Shown: positions 53,147-60,964 of the stretch, one piece after another
Numbering within the stretch: position 1 is the stretch's first letter
Layout: each line of letters starts with the position of its first letter
Source: Dongia_A sp035695765
GTDB taxonomy: Bacteria; Pseudomonadota; Alphaproteobacteria; Dongiales; Dongiaceae
Assembly: GCA_035695765.1 (NCBI GenBank)
Contig: DASRRI010000033.1
Span: 1-64,000, forward strand
DNA length: 64,000 nt
Direction of reading: 5' to 3'
Made by a program: the position numbers and the translations under genes
The notes under the pieces: model-generated
Told to the model about the DNA's origin: nothing
Seen by the model: the letters and a program-made list of their open reading frames with translations, nothing else
The model's database searches: none

Positions 53147-53917
53147 TCACAGATTTGACGATGGATGGATACAGGGGTCGCCAGCCGGGTCCGGCACGTC
53201 ATTCATCCGCGCCTGGATCTGGCCCGCCCGGCGCGAGATATAGCCGCTGGGCTTGCCGGCCGAAAAGCGGATCGGGTTCGGCAGGACGGCGGCCAGCAAT
53301 GCCGCCTCGCGCCGGGTCAGCGCAGCCGCCGACTTGTGGAAGTGATAGTGCGCCGCCGCCTCCGCGCCATAGATGCCGGGACCCCATTCCACGACATTAA
53401 GGTAGACCTCGAGGATGCGCTTCTTGCCCCACATCAGCTCGATCAGCATGGTGAAAAAAGGCTCGACCACCTTGCGGGCATAGCGCGTCAGCTTGCTGTC
53501 GCCCGGCCACAGAAACGTGTTCTTGGCGGTCTGGTTGCTGATCGTGCTGCCGCCGCGCAGGCGGCGCGACTTCTCATTGTGGCGCAGCGCCTTCTCGATC
53601 GCCTCGAAGTCAAAGCCCCAATGTGCGCAGTAGCCGCTGTCCTCGGCCGTGATCACCGCGCGCGCGAGGTTGGGCGAGATGTTGTCGTAGGATTCCCAAT
53701 CCTTCGAGATCCAGTTGCCCGCGGCAAGGCGGATCGCCATGAGCGGGGTCAATGGCGGTGGAATGAAACTATAGAGCGCGGTCACGATCACGCTGATGCC
53801 GATGAACAAGGCCAGCGCGCGGCTCAGCCACCGCAAGGTCCGGCGCGCCCGACCGCCACGCCGCCGGGTGAGGGCAGTCTCAGGGCGCAATTGAGGCTCG
53901 GCCAACGGGTTGTCCAT
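53147..53917 (-). CDS. mtgA: Monofunctional biosynthetic peptidoglycan transglycosylase
   Basis: This inner-membrane glycosyltransferase of 256 aa polymerises lipid II into glycan strands. One N-terminal helix (ALALFIGISVIVTALYSFIP) precedes the GT51 domain. The catalytic Glu lies in VITAEDSGYCAHWGFDFEA. Further motifs are RGGSTISNQTAKN and ILEVYLNVVEWGPGIYG, with the second catalytic Glu. It is transcribed on the minus strand, away from mmcB. Confidence 0.95.
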   Translation of the reverse strand: MDNPLAEPQLRPETALTRRRGGRARRTLRWLSRALALFIGISVIVTALYSFIPPPLTPLMAIRLAAGNWISKDWESYDNISPNLARAVITAEDSGYCAHWGFDFEAIEKALRHNEKSRRLRGGSTISNQTAKNTFLWPGDSKLTRYARKVVEPFFTMLIELMWGKKRILEVYLNVVEWGPGIYGAEAAAHYHFHKSAAALTRREAALLAAVLPNPIRFSAGKPSGYISRRAGQIQARMNDVPDPAGDPCIHPSSNL

Positions 53918-53956
53918 CGCGGCCCTTGATACTGGCGGCCATCGCCGGCGACAAGA

Positions 53957-53980
53957 GTTGCGAAAGGGCGGTTGCGAAAG
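53957..53980. repeat. Direct repeat upstream of mmcB
   Basis: The decamer gttgcgaaag occurs twice, at 53957-53966 and 53971-53980, 14 bp apart. It lies in the mtgA-mmcB divergent region. It does not fit the alphaproteobacterial LexA box (GTTC-N7-GTTC) by sequence or spacing. It could be a binding site for another regulator. Confidence 0.35.
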
Positions 53981-54008
53981 AACGCGCTGTCATTGGAGGA
54001 TGCCGCCC

Positions 54009-54458
54009 ATGACCGATCCAGATCCGGAATTCCCCGCGACTGCGGGGCGCATCCTGCGCGGTGCGACCAGGCTGCTCGAAGGCCTCGGCTATGCCGCCAT
54101 CGCCGAATACACCCTCGGCAACGGACGGCGCGCCGACATCCTTGCCATCGACGGCGCCGGCCAGGTGGCGATCGTCGAAATCAAATCATCGCGCGCCGAC
54201 TTTGCCGCCGACCATAAATGGCACGAATATCTCGACTTCTGCGATCGGTTCTACTTCGCGGTCGAGCCGGATTTCCCGCTCGGCCTGCTGCCGGAGGAGG
54301 TCGGCCTCATCTGCGCCGACGCCCATGGCGGCTCGATCCGGCGCGAAGGAACGCCCCAGCCGATCAACGGCAACCGCCGCCGCAGCCTGATCCTCGGCGT
54401 CGCGCTCACAGCCAGCCGCCGGCTCGCGCGGATCGCCGATCCGGAATTGCCGTGGTGA
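54009..54458 (+). CDS. mmcB: MmcB-family DNA repair nuclease-like protein
   Basis: This protein of 149 aa belongs to a family of PD-(D/E)xK-like proteins linked to mitomycin-C resistance in Caulobacter. The nuclease-like core is RRADILAIDGAGQVAIVEIK, with the Asp and the ExK pair, followed by SSRADFAADHKW. ATG 54009 is chosen because GGAGG lies nine bases upstream; a closer ATG at 54000 overlaps that site. In relatives the gene belongs to the SOS regulon, but no LexA box was seen here. It converges with the HD-GYP-like gene with only one base between them. Confidence 0.85.
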   Translation: MTDPDPEFPATAGRILRGATRLLEGLGYAAIAEYTLGNGRRADILAIDGAGQVAIVEIKSSRADFAADHKWHEYLDFCDRFYFAVEPDFPLGLLPEEVGLICADAHGGSIRREGTPQPINGNRRRSLILGVALTASRRLARIADPELPW

Positions 54459-54459
54459 G

Positions 54460-56634
54460 CTATTGCCCTGGTGCCGTGATGTCGGCGAGCTGGCGGCGGC
54501 CGTCGCGGTTGTCGAGGAAGTTGACCAAGGCGGCGACCACGCGGCGGTCATAGGCCTTGCCGGCTTCCTTGAACAGGATCTCGATCGCGGCATCGACCGA
54601 CATGCCCTGGCGGAAGGCGCGGTCGCTGATCATGCCGACCAGCGCGTTGGCGACGCCGATGATGCGGGCGGGGAGGAGGATGTCCTCGCCCTTGAGCCCG
54701 CGCGGATGGCCGCTGCCGTCCCAGCGTTCCTGCGCCTGGCGCAAGGTTTCAACCACTGGCCCGTCGAACTCGATGTCCTGGATGATGTCGGCGCTGACCT
54801 GCACCGAATTGCGCAACAAGCGGCGCTCCTCCTCGGTCAGGTCGCCTGTCTTCGCCAGCACTTCCGGCGGGATCATGATCTTGCCGAGGTTTAGCAGGTT
54901 GGCCGCGATCTCCGCGGTATCCGTGTCGGTCTCGGTAAGGCCCATCTCGCGCGCCACTGCGCCGGCGACGCGCGCGACCCGCGTCGAATGGTTGGCGGCG
55001 AAGGGATCGCGCCGGTCGACCACGCCGACCAGGGTCTTGACCAGGTTCTGCAAGGTGCGCGCGCGCTTCTCGCGCTCCGTCACCACGTCGGTGATGTCAT
55101 GCTCGACGGTCAGCACGCCGGCGGTCGCACCGGAGCGTTCCTTGAGCGGGATATGCTCGGATTGCAGCACCTTGCGGCCCTGGTCCGATTCGAGGCGTGC
55201 CACGTTGTTGATGGCCGCGCCCGCCTTCAGCGCCTGGTCGTTGAGCTCGAGGTAGCGCCTGGCGCTGGCTGGGCCGAGCACCGCGGCGATGTCCTTGTTC
55301 AGCATCTCGGCCGGGGTGATGCCGGCGCCGGCGCTGGCCTGCGCGTTGGCGAAGCGGTAGCGGTTCTGGGTGTCGAGGATGAAGATGCTGGTCGGCTGGC
55401 TGTCGGTGACAAGCTGCAGCAGATCCTTCTGCGCCTCAAACTGCTGCGCCAATACCTGCGCACGGGTCGCCGCCTCTGCCGCGCGGCGGGAGGAGCCGTG
55501 GCGCCATACTGCGATGATGGCAATCGCGATCACTGCCAGCGCGAGTCCCAGCATCACGGTGAGGGCCCGGAACCGCGTATCGGCGGCGCCCAATGCCTCG
55601 TCATAATCAACCGTATGCATCAGCACCCAGGGTGCGCCGGTGATCGCGCGCGCCGCGACCACCACTCTGCGCCCGCCATAATCCTTCTTATCGGCGCTGA
55701 AGCCGCTGCCGGCCGTCACGGCATAGGCGGCATCCAGGTTGGCCGTCGACAATTCCATGGTGAGGCCGAGCGGCTCCGCGGTCTGCCCCGGCCGCTCGAT
55801 CGGCGAGAGATACGCGACCTTGTCGCCCTGCTTGGTCAACAGCACCGTCATTGCCGACCGGGTGACGTCGCCGGGCTGCCGCAAGAGGGGATACAGCTCC
55901 TTGGCCACGTGCTTGATGCCGACGATGCGTCCGATCTGGGCGCTCACCGCCTGGTCGGACTGAACCGCGAACAACGGCATGACAAAGGTCATGGTCGGTT
56001 CGCCACGCGCGTCCATCGCCAGCGGGCCGGTGGCAGATCCGCCCGGCGGCACGGCGGTCGCGAATTCCTTCAGCGCGCCCTCGAACGGCGGCGCATCGGG
56101 CGAGGCGGCGACCACGGCGCCTTCTTTATTGATGATAAGGATGCCGCCCGAGGCGACCTTGGCCTGGTTGAAATTGGGTTGGCTATCCTGGTTCTGATCG
56201 CCGAAGCCGCCGCGCATCGCCGCCACCAGCAGCAGGTTGCGCAGATATTGGCGGAAGCCCTCGACCTGATCCTGCTGTGCAGGGTCCTTGGCGAACTCGT
56301 CGATCGAGCCGACATAGAGCTGCACCGATTCATTGTCGGCGAGGGCGCTGAGATCGGCGAGGTTGCCGGCCAGCCAGCGATTGACCTCGGCAGCGCGGCT
56401 GTCCGCAACGATGCCGAGGCGCACCTGCCACTGCGTCAGCTCGCGCTGGCGTTCGTCATCGACGAACCGGTTGATCGCCCAGATGCCGACCACGCCCAGC
56501 ACGATGAGGATGATGGCGGGAAACACCATCTTCGCATCGAAGCCGCGTTTCGGATTTCCGGAATCGAACATCCCGCCGGCGGGTTCCCCCTTCGCTCCCC
56601 CACCGTCCGCGAGGGATGCGCCACGCTCAACCAA
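54460..56634 (-). CDS. dCache-PAS receptor with degenerate HD-GYP domain
   Basis: A membrane protein of 724 aa from TTG 56634, which has GAGGAG six bases upstream; ATG 56691 and ATG 56571 are alternatives. Helix 1 (FPAIILIVLGVVGIWAINRF) and helix 2 (LTVMLGLALAVIAIAIIAVW) flank a periplasmic sensor. A PAS domain (TSIFILDTQNRYRFANAQAS) and an HD-GYP fold follow. The metal-binding HD pair expected in LLHDIGK reads LLNLGKI, and the GYP motif is GHPRG. The domain is therefore probably not a c-di-GMP phosphodiesterase. It faces the LapG-type protease gene across a short divergent region. Confidence 0.88.
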   Translation of the reverse strand: MVERGASLADGGGAKGEPAGGMFDSGNPKRGFDAKMVFPAIILIVLGVVGIWAINRFVDDERQRELTQWQVRLGIVADSRAAEVNRWLAGNLADLSALADNESVQLYVGSIDEFAKDPAQQDQVEGFRQYLRNLLLVAAMRGGFGDQNQDSQPNFNQAKVASGGILIINKEGAVVAASPDAPPFEGALKEFATAVPPGGSATGPLAMDARGEPTMTFVMPLFAVQSDQAVSAQIGRIVGIKHVAKELYPLLRQPGDVTRSAMTVLLTKQGDKVAYLSPIERPGQTAEPLGLTMELSTANLDAAYAVTAGSGFSADKKDYGGRRVVVAARAITGAPWVLMHTVDYDEALGAADTRFRALTVMLGLALAVIAIAIIAVWRHGSSRRAAEAATRAQVLAQQFEAQKDLLQLVTDSQPTSIFILDTQNRYRFANAQASAGAGITPAEMLNKDIAAVLGPASARRYLELNDQALKAGAAINNVARLESDQGRKVLQSEHIPLKERSGATAGVLTVEHDITDVVTEREKRARTLQNLVKTLVGVVDRRDPFAANHSTRVARVAGAVAREMGLTETDTDTAEIAANLLNLGKIMIPPEVLAKTGDLTEEERRLLRNSVQVSADIIQDIEFDGPVVETLRQAQERWDGSGHPRGLKGEDILLPARIIGVANALVGMISDRAFRQGMSVDAAIEILFKEAGKAYDRRVVAALVNFLDNRDGRRQLADITAPGQ

Positions 56635-56797
56635 TGTCCGCTCCTCAGATGCCGTTTGAACAGGTTGCGACAATCTCCTGCAACCTAACATGATCTTGGG
56701 GCGGGGCCAATTAACGGCTTATTAATCGTAAACGTTGAGCTTGATCAAAGCGAAGGCGCCGATTTTTCGTCGCTGCGGCGCAACCAGGGCGACAGGC

Positions 56798-57451
56798 ATG
56801 GAACGACCGGCACGGATTGGATCCGCAGCGCGATGGCTCGGCCGCATGATGGCTGCGTCAGTGCTGCTGGCTGCAATGTTCGGCGCCGCACCGGCCGAGG
56901 CGCGGAAATATCCCAAGATCTTCGGCTCGATCGAGCTGTTCTCGGCCAAGACAGCGCGCTTCCCGAAATGGACCGGCATGCTCGACCGGTTCCAGGACGG
57001 GAGCAAGCCGTGTGAGAGCAGCACTTGTACCGGCAAGGGCTGGAAGGAATTCATCGCCGGCCTGCAAGGCAAGGACCTGGCAACGCAGCTGCGTGAAGTG
57101 AACCGCGCGTTCAACGCGCACCGCTATATCCTCGATATCAAGAACTGGGGCGAGGAGGATTACTGGGAGACGCCGTACCAGTTCCTGAAGAAGGACGGCG
57201 ATTGCGAGGATTACGCCATCTCCAAGTATTTCTCGTTGAAGGCGCTCGGCGTCCCGGTCGAGGACATGCGCGTGGTCGCGCTGCAGGATTTGAACCTCAA
57301 TCTGGGTCACGCGGTCCTGGTAGTTTATGTCGGGGAACAGCCGATGTTGCTCGACAATCAGATCTCTTCGGTGGTGCCTGCCAATTCGATCAAGCACTAC
57401 AACCCGGTCTTTTCAATCAACGAGACCGGCTGGTGGCTGCACCGGCGGTAA
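56798..57451 (+). CDS. Periplasmic transglutaminase-like cysteine protease (LapG/BTLCP family)
   Basis: An exported protein of 217 aa. I start it at ATG 56798; TTG 56735 is possible. A signal peptide (MMAASVLLAAMFGAAPAEA) precedes the BTLCP domain. The catalytic triad is visible as Cys in KKDGDCEDYAISKY, His in NLGHAVLVVYV and Asp in MLLDNQ. In Pseudomonas, LapG cuts a large surface adhesin when LapD lets it go at low c-di-GMP. No LapD-like GGDEF-EAL membrane gene or large adhesin is in this window. The neighbours are an HD-GYP-like receptor and an EAL-like protein. Confidence 0.88.
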   Translation: MERPARIGSAARWLGRMMAASVLLAAMFGAAPAEARKYPKIFGSIELFSAKTARFPKWTGMLDRFQDGSKPCESSTCTGKGWKEFIAGLQGKDLATQLREVNRAFNAHRYILDIKNWGEEDYWETPYQFLKKDGDCEDYAISKYFSLKALGVPVEDMRVVALQDLNLNLGHAVLVVYVGEQPMLLDNQISSVVPANSIKHYNPVFSINETGWWLHRR

Positions 57452-57594
57452 CTGCACGCCAAACTCTTTTGCCCGATCGATACCCGCGCGTGATGATGCG
57501 CCGACGCGGTCTTAGCACTTCATTTACCATGATGCCGCCAAGCTGAAGGTTGGGGCGCCATGAGGCGCCGACCGCTCCGTGGGAAGCGGGCTGC

Positions 57595-58824
57595 ATGAAT
57601 GATCAGACCAAAGACGCGCGCGCCCTGAGCTATGAGGAGCTGTTGCTTGATTTCGTCACGCGGCTCGACAGGCACCGCGCCGGGCGCATGGCGTGCGAGC
57701 TGCATCTCAATCTGCTGCGCCCCTATCACCAGCAGCCCCACCACCTGCGCATCGTGCGCAAGACGCTGGAGCCGCTGGTCCGCAGATACGATGCCGGCAT
57801 CTACGAGATGCACAACAGGAACGTGATCGTCGTCGCCAAGGGCGCGGCAGTCGAGGACATCGATCGATACGTCTTGCAGGTCCGCTCGCTGTTCTCCGAA
57901 GATCCCTTGTTCGGCGGTGAGGTGGAGCCGGCCTTCTCCACCTGGTACAATGTCGAACGCGACTATATCGCCCTGCTCAGCCGCGTGCGGCAGCTGAACG
58001 AGGCGCGCAAGAGCGGGCCGGGCGATGCGCAGCGGTCAGCGCAGGATGCGCCGAGCCAGATCGTCGCATCGGGCGCGACGATCCGGCCAACTCACCTGGA
58101 GCAGATCGAGCGCGCCATCGAGCATGCCGACCTCGCCAACATCCTGCGCCGACAGGATGTCTACGCGATCATGCCGGGCCTGCGCCCGGCCGCGATGTTC
58201 CATGAACTGTACTTCTCGATGTACTACCTGGCGCAGACCCTGCTGCCCGGCCACAACGTCACGGCCGACGATTTCCTGTTCCGCCACCTGACGCGGGCGC
58301 TCGACCGGCGCATGCTGGCGCTGATGACGCAGCGCGAACTCTTCCCGATGCTGAAGAAGGCCGCGATCAACCTCAATGTCCGCACCGTCCTCGCTGCCGA
58401 GTTCATGGAGTTCGACAAGGTCACGAACATCAAGGACCGTGGCTCCTTGGCGATCGAGCTGCCGGCGCTCGATGTCATGAACGATCCCAACGAATATCTG
58501 TTCGCGCGCGATTTCCTGAAGGAGCGCGGCTACAAGATCGTGCTCGACGGCGTGAAGTATCTGAACCTGCCGCTGATCGACCGCGACTGGCTGGGCTTCG
58601 ATTTCGTCAAGATCACCTGGACCCCCAGCCTCTACGACGATGCCGGCGGTCAGCGCGGTGATGCGCTGAAGGCCGCAGTCAGCCGCATCGGCCGCGACCG
58701 CGTGGTGCTCTGCCGCGTCGACAGCGAGGACGCGCTGAAAGCGGGCGAGGCGCTGGGCATCACGCTGTATCAGGGGCGCCTGATCGATTCGCTTGGGGGT
58801 GCGCGCGCCGTCGCGGCGAGTTAG
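57595..58824 (+). CDS. EAL-like cytosolic protein without catalytic motifs
   Basis: A soluble protein of 409 aa from ATG 57595 (GGGAAGCGGG upstream). The first ~230 residues are helical with no match I recognise. The last ~150 look like the second half of an EAL barrel. LAIELPALDVMNDPNEYLFA sits where the VIEITE strand belongs. GYKIVLDGVKYLNLPLID takes the place of DDFGxG, DFVKITW the place of the K-I-D strand, and LYQGRLID is a typical EAL end. The EAL signature itself and the Asp pair are absent. It may bind a nucleotide or a protein partner. It follows the LapG-like gene by 143 bp. Confidence 0.72.
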   Translation: MNDQTKDARALSYEELLLDFVTRLDRHRAGRMACELHLNLLRPYHQQPHHLRIVRKTLEPLVRRYDAGIYEMHNRNVIVVAKGAAVEDIDRYVLQVRSLFSEDPLFGGEVEPAFSTWYNVERDYIALLSRVRQLNEARKSGPGDAQRSAQDAPSQIVASGATIRPTHLEQIERAIEHADLANILRRQDVYAIMPGLRPAAMFHELYFSMYYLAQTLLPGHNVTADDFLFRHLTRALDRRMLALMTQRELFPMLKKAAINLNVRTVLAAEFMEFDKVTNIKDRGSLAIELPALDVMNDPNEYLFARDFLKERGYKIVLDGVKYLNLPLIDRDWLGFDFVKITWTPSLYDDAGGQRGDALKAAVSRIGRDRVVLCRVDSEDALKAGEALGITLYQGRLIDSLGGARAVAAS

Positions 58825-58842
58825 CGCCGGTAGTTTCCTCTT

Positions 58843-58989
58843 CTGTCACCCCGGCCGATGAGCCGGGGCCTATGCAGAGTCACCGCGACGCTGAAGGTCC
58901 GTATCGGTCCCGGGTCGCGCCGCGGAGCCTGTCCTTGGGCCGCGCAGAGCGCGGACCCGAGGGCGGCTTGCCCGGGATAACAGTGGGGA
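58843..58989. repeat. Dispersed intergenic inverted repeat, copy C
   Basis: A ~147-bp element fills the gap between the converging EAL-like and regA genes. It begins ctgtcaccccggccgatgag, contains ccggggcctatgc as in copy B, and ends ccgggataacagtgggga. An inner inverted pair (gtccttgggccgcgc / gcgcggaccc) adds a second stem. It may double as a bidirectional terminator here, since no other terminator is seen. Confidence 0.7.
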
Positions 58990-59004
58990 AGTGGTGCGGC
59001 CTGC

Positions 59005-59541
59005 TCAGCCTCGCGGCGCGTATTTCGCGAGGATGCGCTGCAGCGTCCGGCGATGCATGCGCAGCCGCCGCGCGGTCTCCGACACGTTGCGGTCGCATTG
59101 CTCGAACACGCGCTGGATATGTTCCCAGCGTACGCGGTCGGCGGTCATTGGCTGCTCGGGCGGCGGGGGCAGAGCGGTCTTGTCTTCCAGCAGCGCCGCC
59201 TCGACCTGGTCGGCGTCGGCAGGCTTCGGCAGGTAGTCGGCGGCGCCGTGCTTGATGGCGGCGACGGCGGTCGCGATGTTGCCGTAGCCGGTCAGCATCA
59301 CGACGCGGCATTGCGGGTTGGCATCGCGGATCTCGCTGACGATGTCGAGACCGCTGCCGTCATTGAGCCGGAGATCGACCACCGCGTAGTCCGGCGCTTC
59401 CGCCTTGGCAGCGCTGATGCCGGCGGCGACGCTTTCGGCCTGCCGGACCGTGAATCCGCGCTTTTCCATCGCGAGCGACAGGCGCTGGCGATAGACCGTA
59501 TCGTCATCGACGATCAGCAGGGATCTCGCTTTGTCATTCAT
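59005..59541 (-). CDS. regA: Redox response regulator RegA/PrrA/ActR
   Basis: This global response regulator has 178 aa. The receiver domain (~residues 8-125) has the acidic cluster VDDD (residues 11-14), the phospho-Asp56 in AVVDLRLND, Thr in MLTGYG and Lys in YLPKPAD. A short proline linker (LPPPPEQP) leads to a FIS-like helix-turn-helix with NVSETARRLRMHRRTLQRIL, nearly invariant in the family. In relatives it controls photosynthesis, carbon and nitrogen fixation and respiration in response to redox. ATG 59541 overlaps the regB stop by 4 bases. Confidence 0.96.
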   Translation of the reverse strand: MNDKARSLLIVDDDTVYRQRLSLAMEKRGFTVRQAESVAAGISAAKAEAPDYAVVDLRLNDGSGLDIVSEIRDANPQCRVVMLTGYGNIATAVAAIKHGAADYLPKPADADQVEAALLEDKTALPPPPEQPMTADRVRWEHIQRVFEQCDRNVSETARRLRMHRRTLQRILAKYAPRG

Positions 59542-60869
59542 CCTAGAACGCTCCTCGGCCAGGACACGCGCACTTCGGCGCCGCCATAATCGTTGTTGCT
59601 GAAGCTGACGATGCCGCCAGCCCGCTCGATCAGATTCTGCGCGATGAAGATGCCAAGGCCCATATGATCGCCCTGCCGCTGGCCCTGGTCCAGCCCTTCG
59701 CCGCCGCTCGATAGATAAGGATCACCGAGGCGCCGTAGCACGTCTGGCGGAAATCCGGGGCCGTCGTCCGTGATGGCGATGGTGATTTCGGTCCTCGTCC
59801 AGGCGATCATCACCTTTACTTCTTCGCGCGCGAACTCGATGGCGTTCTGCAGCAGGTTGCCGAGACCGTGCATGATCTCCGGCCGGCGCGGCATGACGGG
59901 GTCGCGCGGCTCGGACGGATCGGGCGAGAATTCGATGCGCAACGCGACATGCGGGCGCGCATGCGGCGCCGCCGCCAGCTCCACCAGCAATCCCGCCGGC
60001 AGGATGTGGAAATGGTCCTTCTCCTGGTCCGGCTTGCGCGACAGCTCGGCCAGGATCTCGCGGCAGCGTTCGCTCTGGCTCACCAGCAATTCCGCGTCGG
60101 CCCGGTGCTCTGACTCGGTCGGCAGCTCGCGTGCCAGCTCCTTGGCGACCAGCGAGATGGTGCCGAGCGGCGAGCCGAGCTCGTGCGCCGCCGCCGCCGC
60201 CAGGGCGCCCAGGGACGAGACGCGCTGCTCGCGGTCCAGCGCCGCCTGCGCCGCCGCCAGCGCATCCGACAGCCGGCGCGATTCCTGCGCCACGCGATAG
60301 ACGTAGAAGGTGAGGAACAGGACCGCGAGGATGAGCGCGATCGCGAAGGCCGCCACGAAGATGTCGGCGACGTCGAACTCGCCTTCCGGCCAGGGCAGCG
60401 GCTCGTGCTGGATTCCCAGCAGCACAACGCAGGCGATGGCAAGGCCGGCGAGACTGAGCGTGCTGCGATAGGAGAGCGCCGCCGCGGAGACCGTGACCGG
60501 CGCCAGGATCAGGACAGAGAACGGATTGTTGAGCCCGCCGGTCAGGTACAGCAGGACGGCAAGCTGCAGGATGTCGAATGCGAAATAGAGCGCCGATTCC
60601 CGGTCGGTGAGGCGCTCCGATTGCGGCCTCCGCACCTGAGTGACCAAGGTCACTGCAGCCAGGGCCGCCACCGCCGCACCCGCCCAGCCGATCTGCATTG
60701 GGAAGCCGAGCACGTAATAGACGACCAACAGGGTCAGCGCCTGGCCCGCCACCGCGACCCAGCGGATGATGAGGACGGTGCGCAGGCGCACGCGCCCGAC
60801 CATGCGGCGCGGCTTGGCGACACCGCGCGGTGGGCTGCCGGAGGGGCTGTCTGCGGCGATCTGGCTCAT
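59538..60869 (-). CDS. regB: Redox sensor histidine kinase RegB/PrrB/ActS
   Basis: An inner-membrane kinase of 443 aa with six N-terminal helices. The quinone-binding heptapeptide is seen as GGLNNPF. The His-box is AAAAHELGSPLGTIS with His229. A Cys lies in QSERCREIL exactly 40 residues later, the same spacing as His225 and the redox-active Cys265 of Rhodobacter RegB. The ATPase domain shows NLLQNAIEFA, DDGPGFPPDV and MGLGIFIAQNLIERAGG. It should sense the quinone pool and phosphorylate RegA, whose gene it overlaps. Confidence 0.96.
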   Translation of the reverse strand: MSQIAADSPSGSPPRGVAKPRRMVGRVRLRTVLIIRWVAVAGQALTLLVVYYVLGFPMQIGWAGAAVAALAAVTLVTQVRRPQSERLTDRESALYFAFDILQLAVLLYLTGGLNNPFSVLILAPVTVSAAALSYRSTLSLAGLAIACVVLLGIQHEPLPWPEGEFDVADIFVAAFAIALILAVLFLTFYVYRVAQESRRLSDALAAAQAALDREQRVSSLGALAAAAAHELGSPLGTISLVAKELARELPTESEHRADAELLVSQSERCREILAELSRKPDQEKDHFHILPAGLLVELAAAPHARPHVALRIEFSPDPSEPRDPVMPRRPEIMHGLGNLLQNAIEFAREEVKVMIAWTRTEITIAITDDGPGFPPDVLRRLGDPYLSSGGEGLDQGQRQGDHMGLGIFIAQNLIERAGGIVSFSNNDYGGAEVRVSWPRSVLG

Positions 60870-60964
60870 CGGCCCGGACTATCGCCGCCACGGCTCGTTA
60901 ATTGCAAGCATGGCGGACTAGGGGAAAACCCGGATCGCGGCGTTTTGCCGCGTGTGCCAGGATC

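Noticed and set aside
53124..53151. tgtgac...gtcaca as a CRP site
   Set aside because: The half-sites are 16 bp apart, much more than the 6 bp of a CRP site.
53957..53980. Direct repeat upstream of mmcB as a LexA box
   Set aside because: Sequence gttgcgaaag and a 14-bp period do not match GTTC-N7-GTTC.
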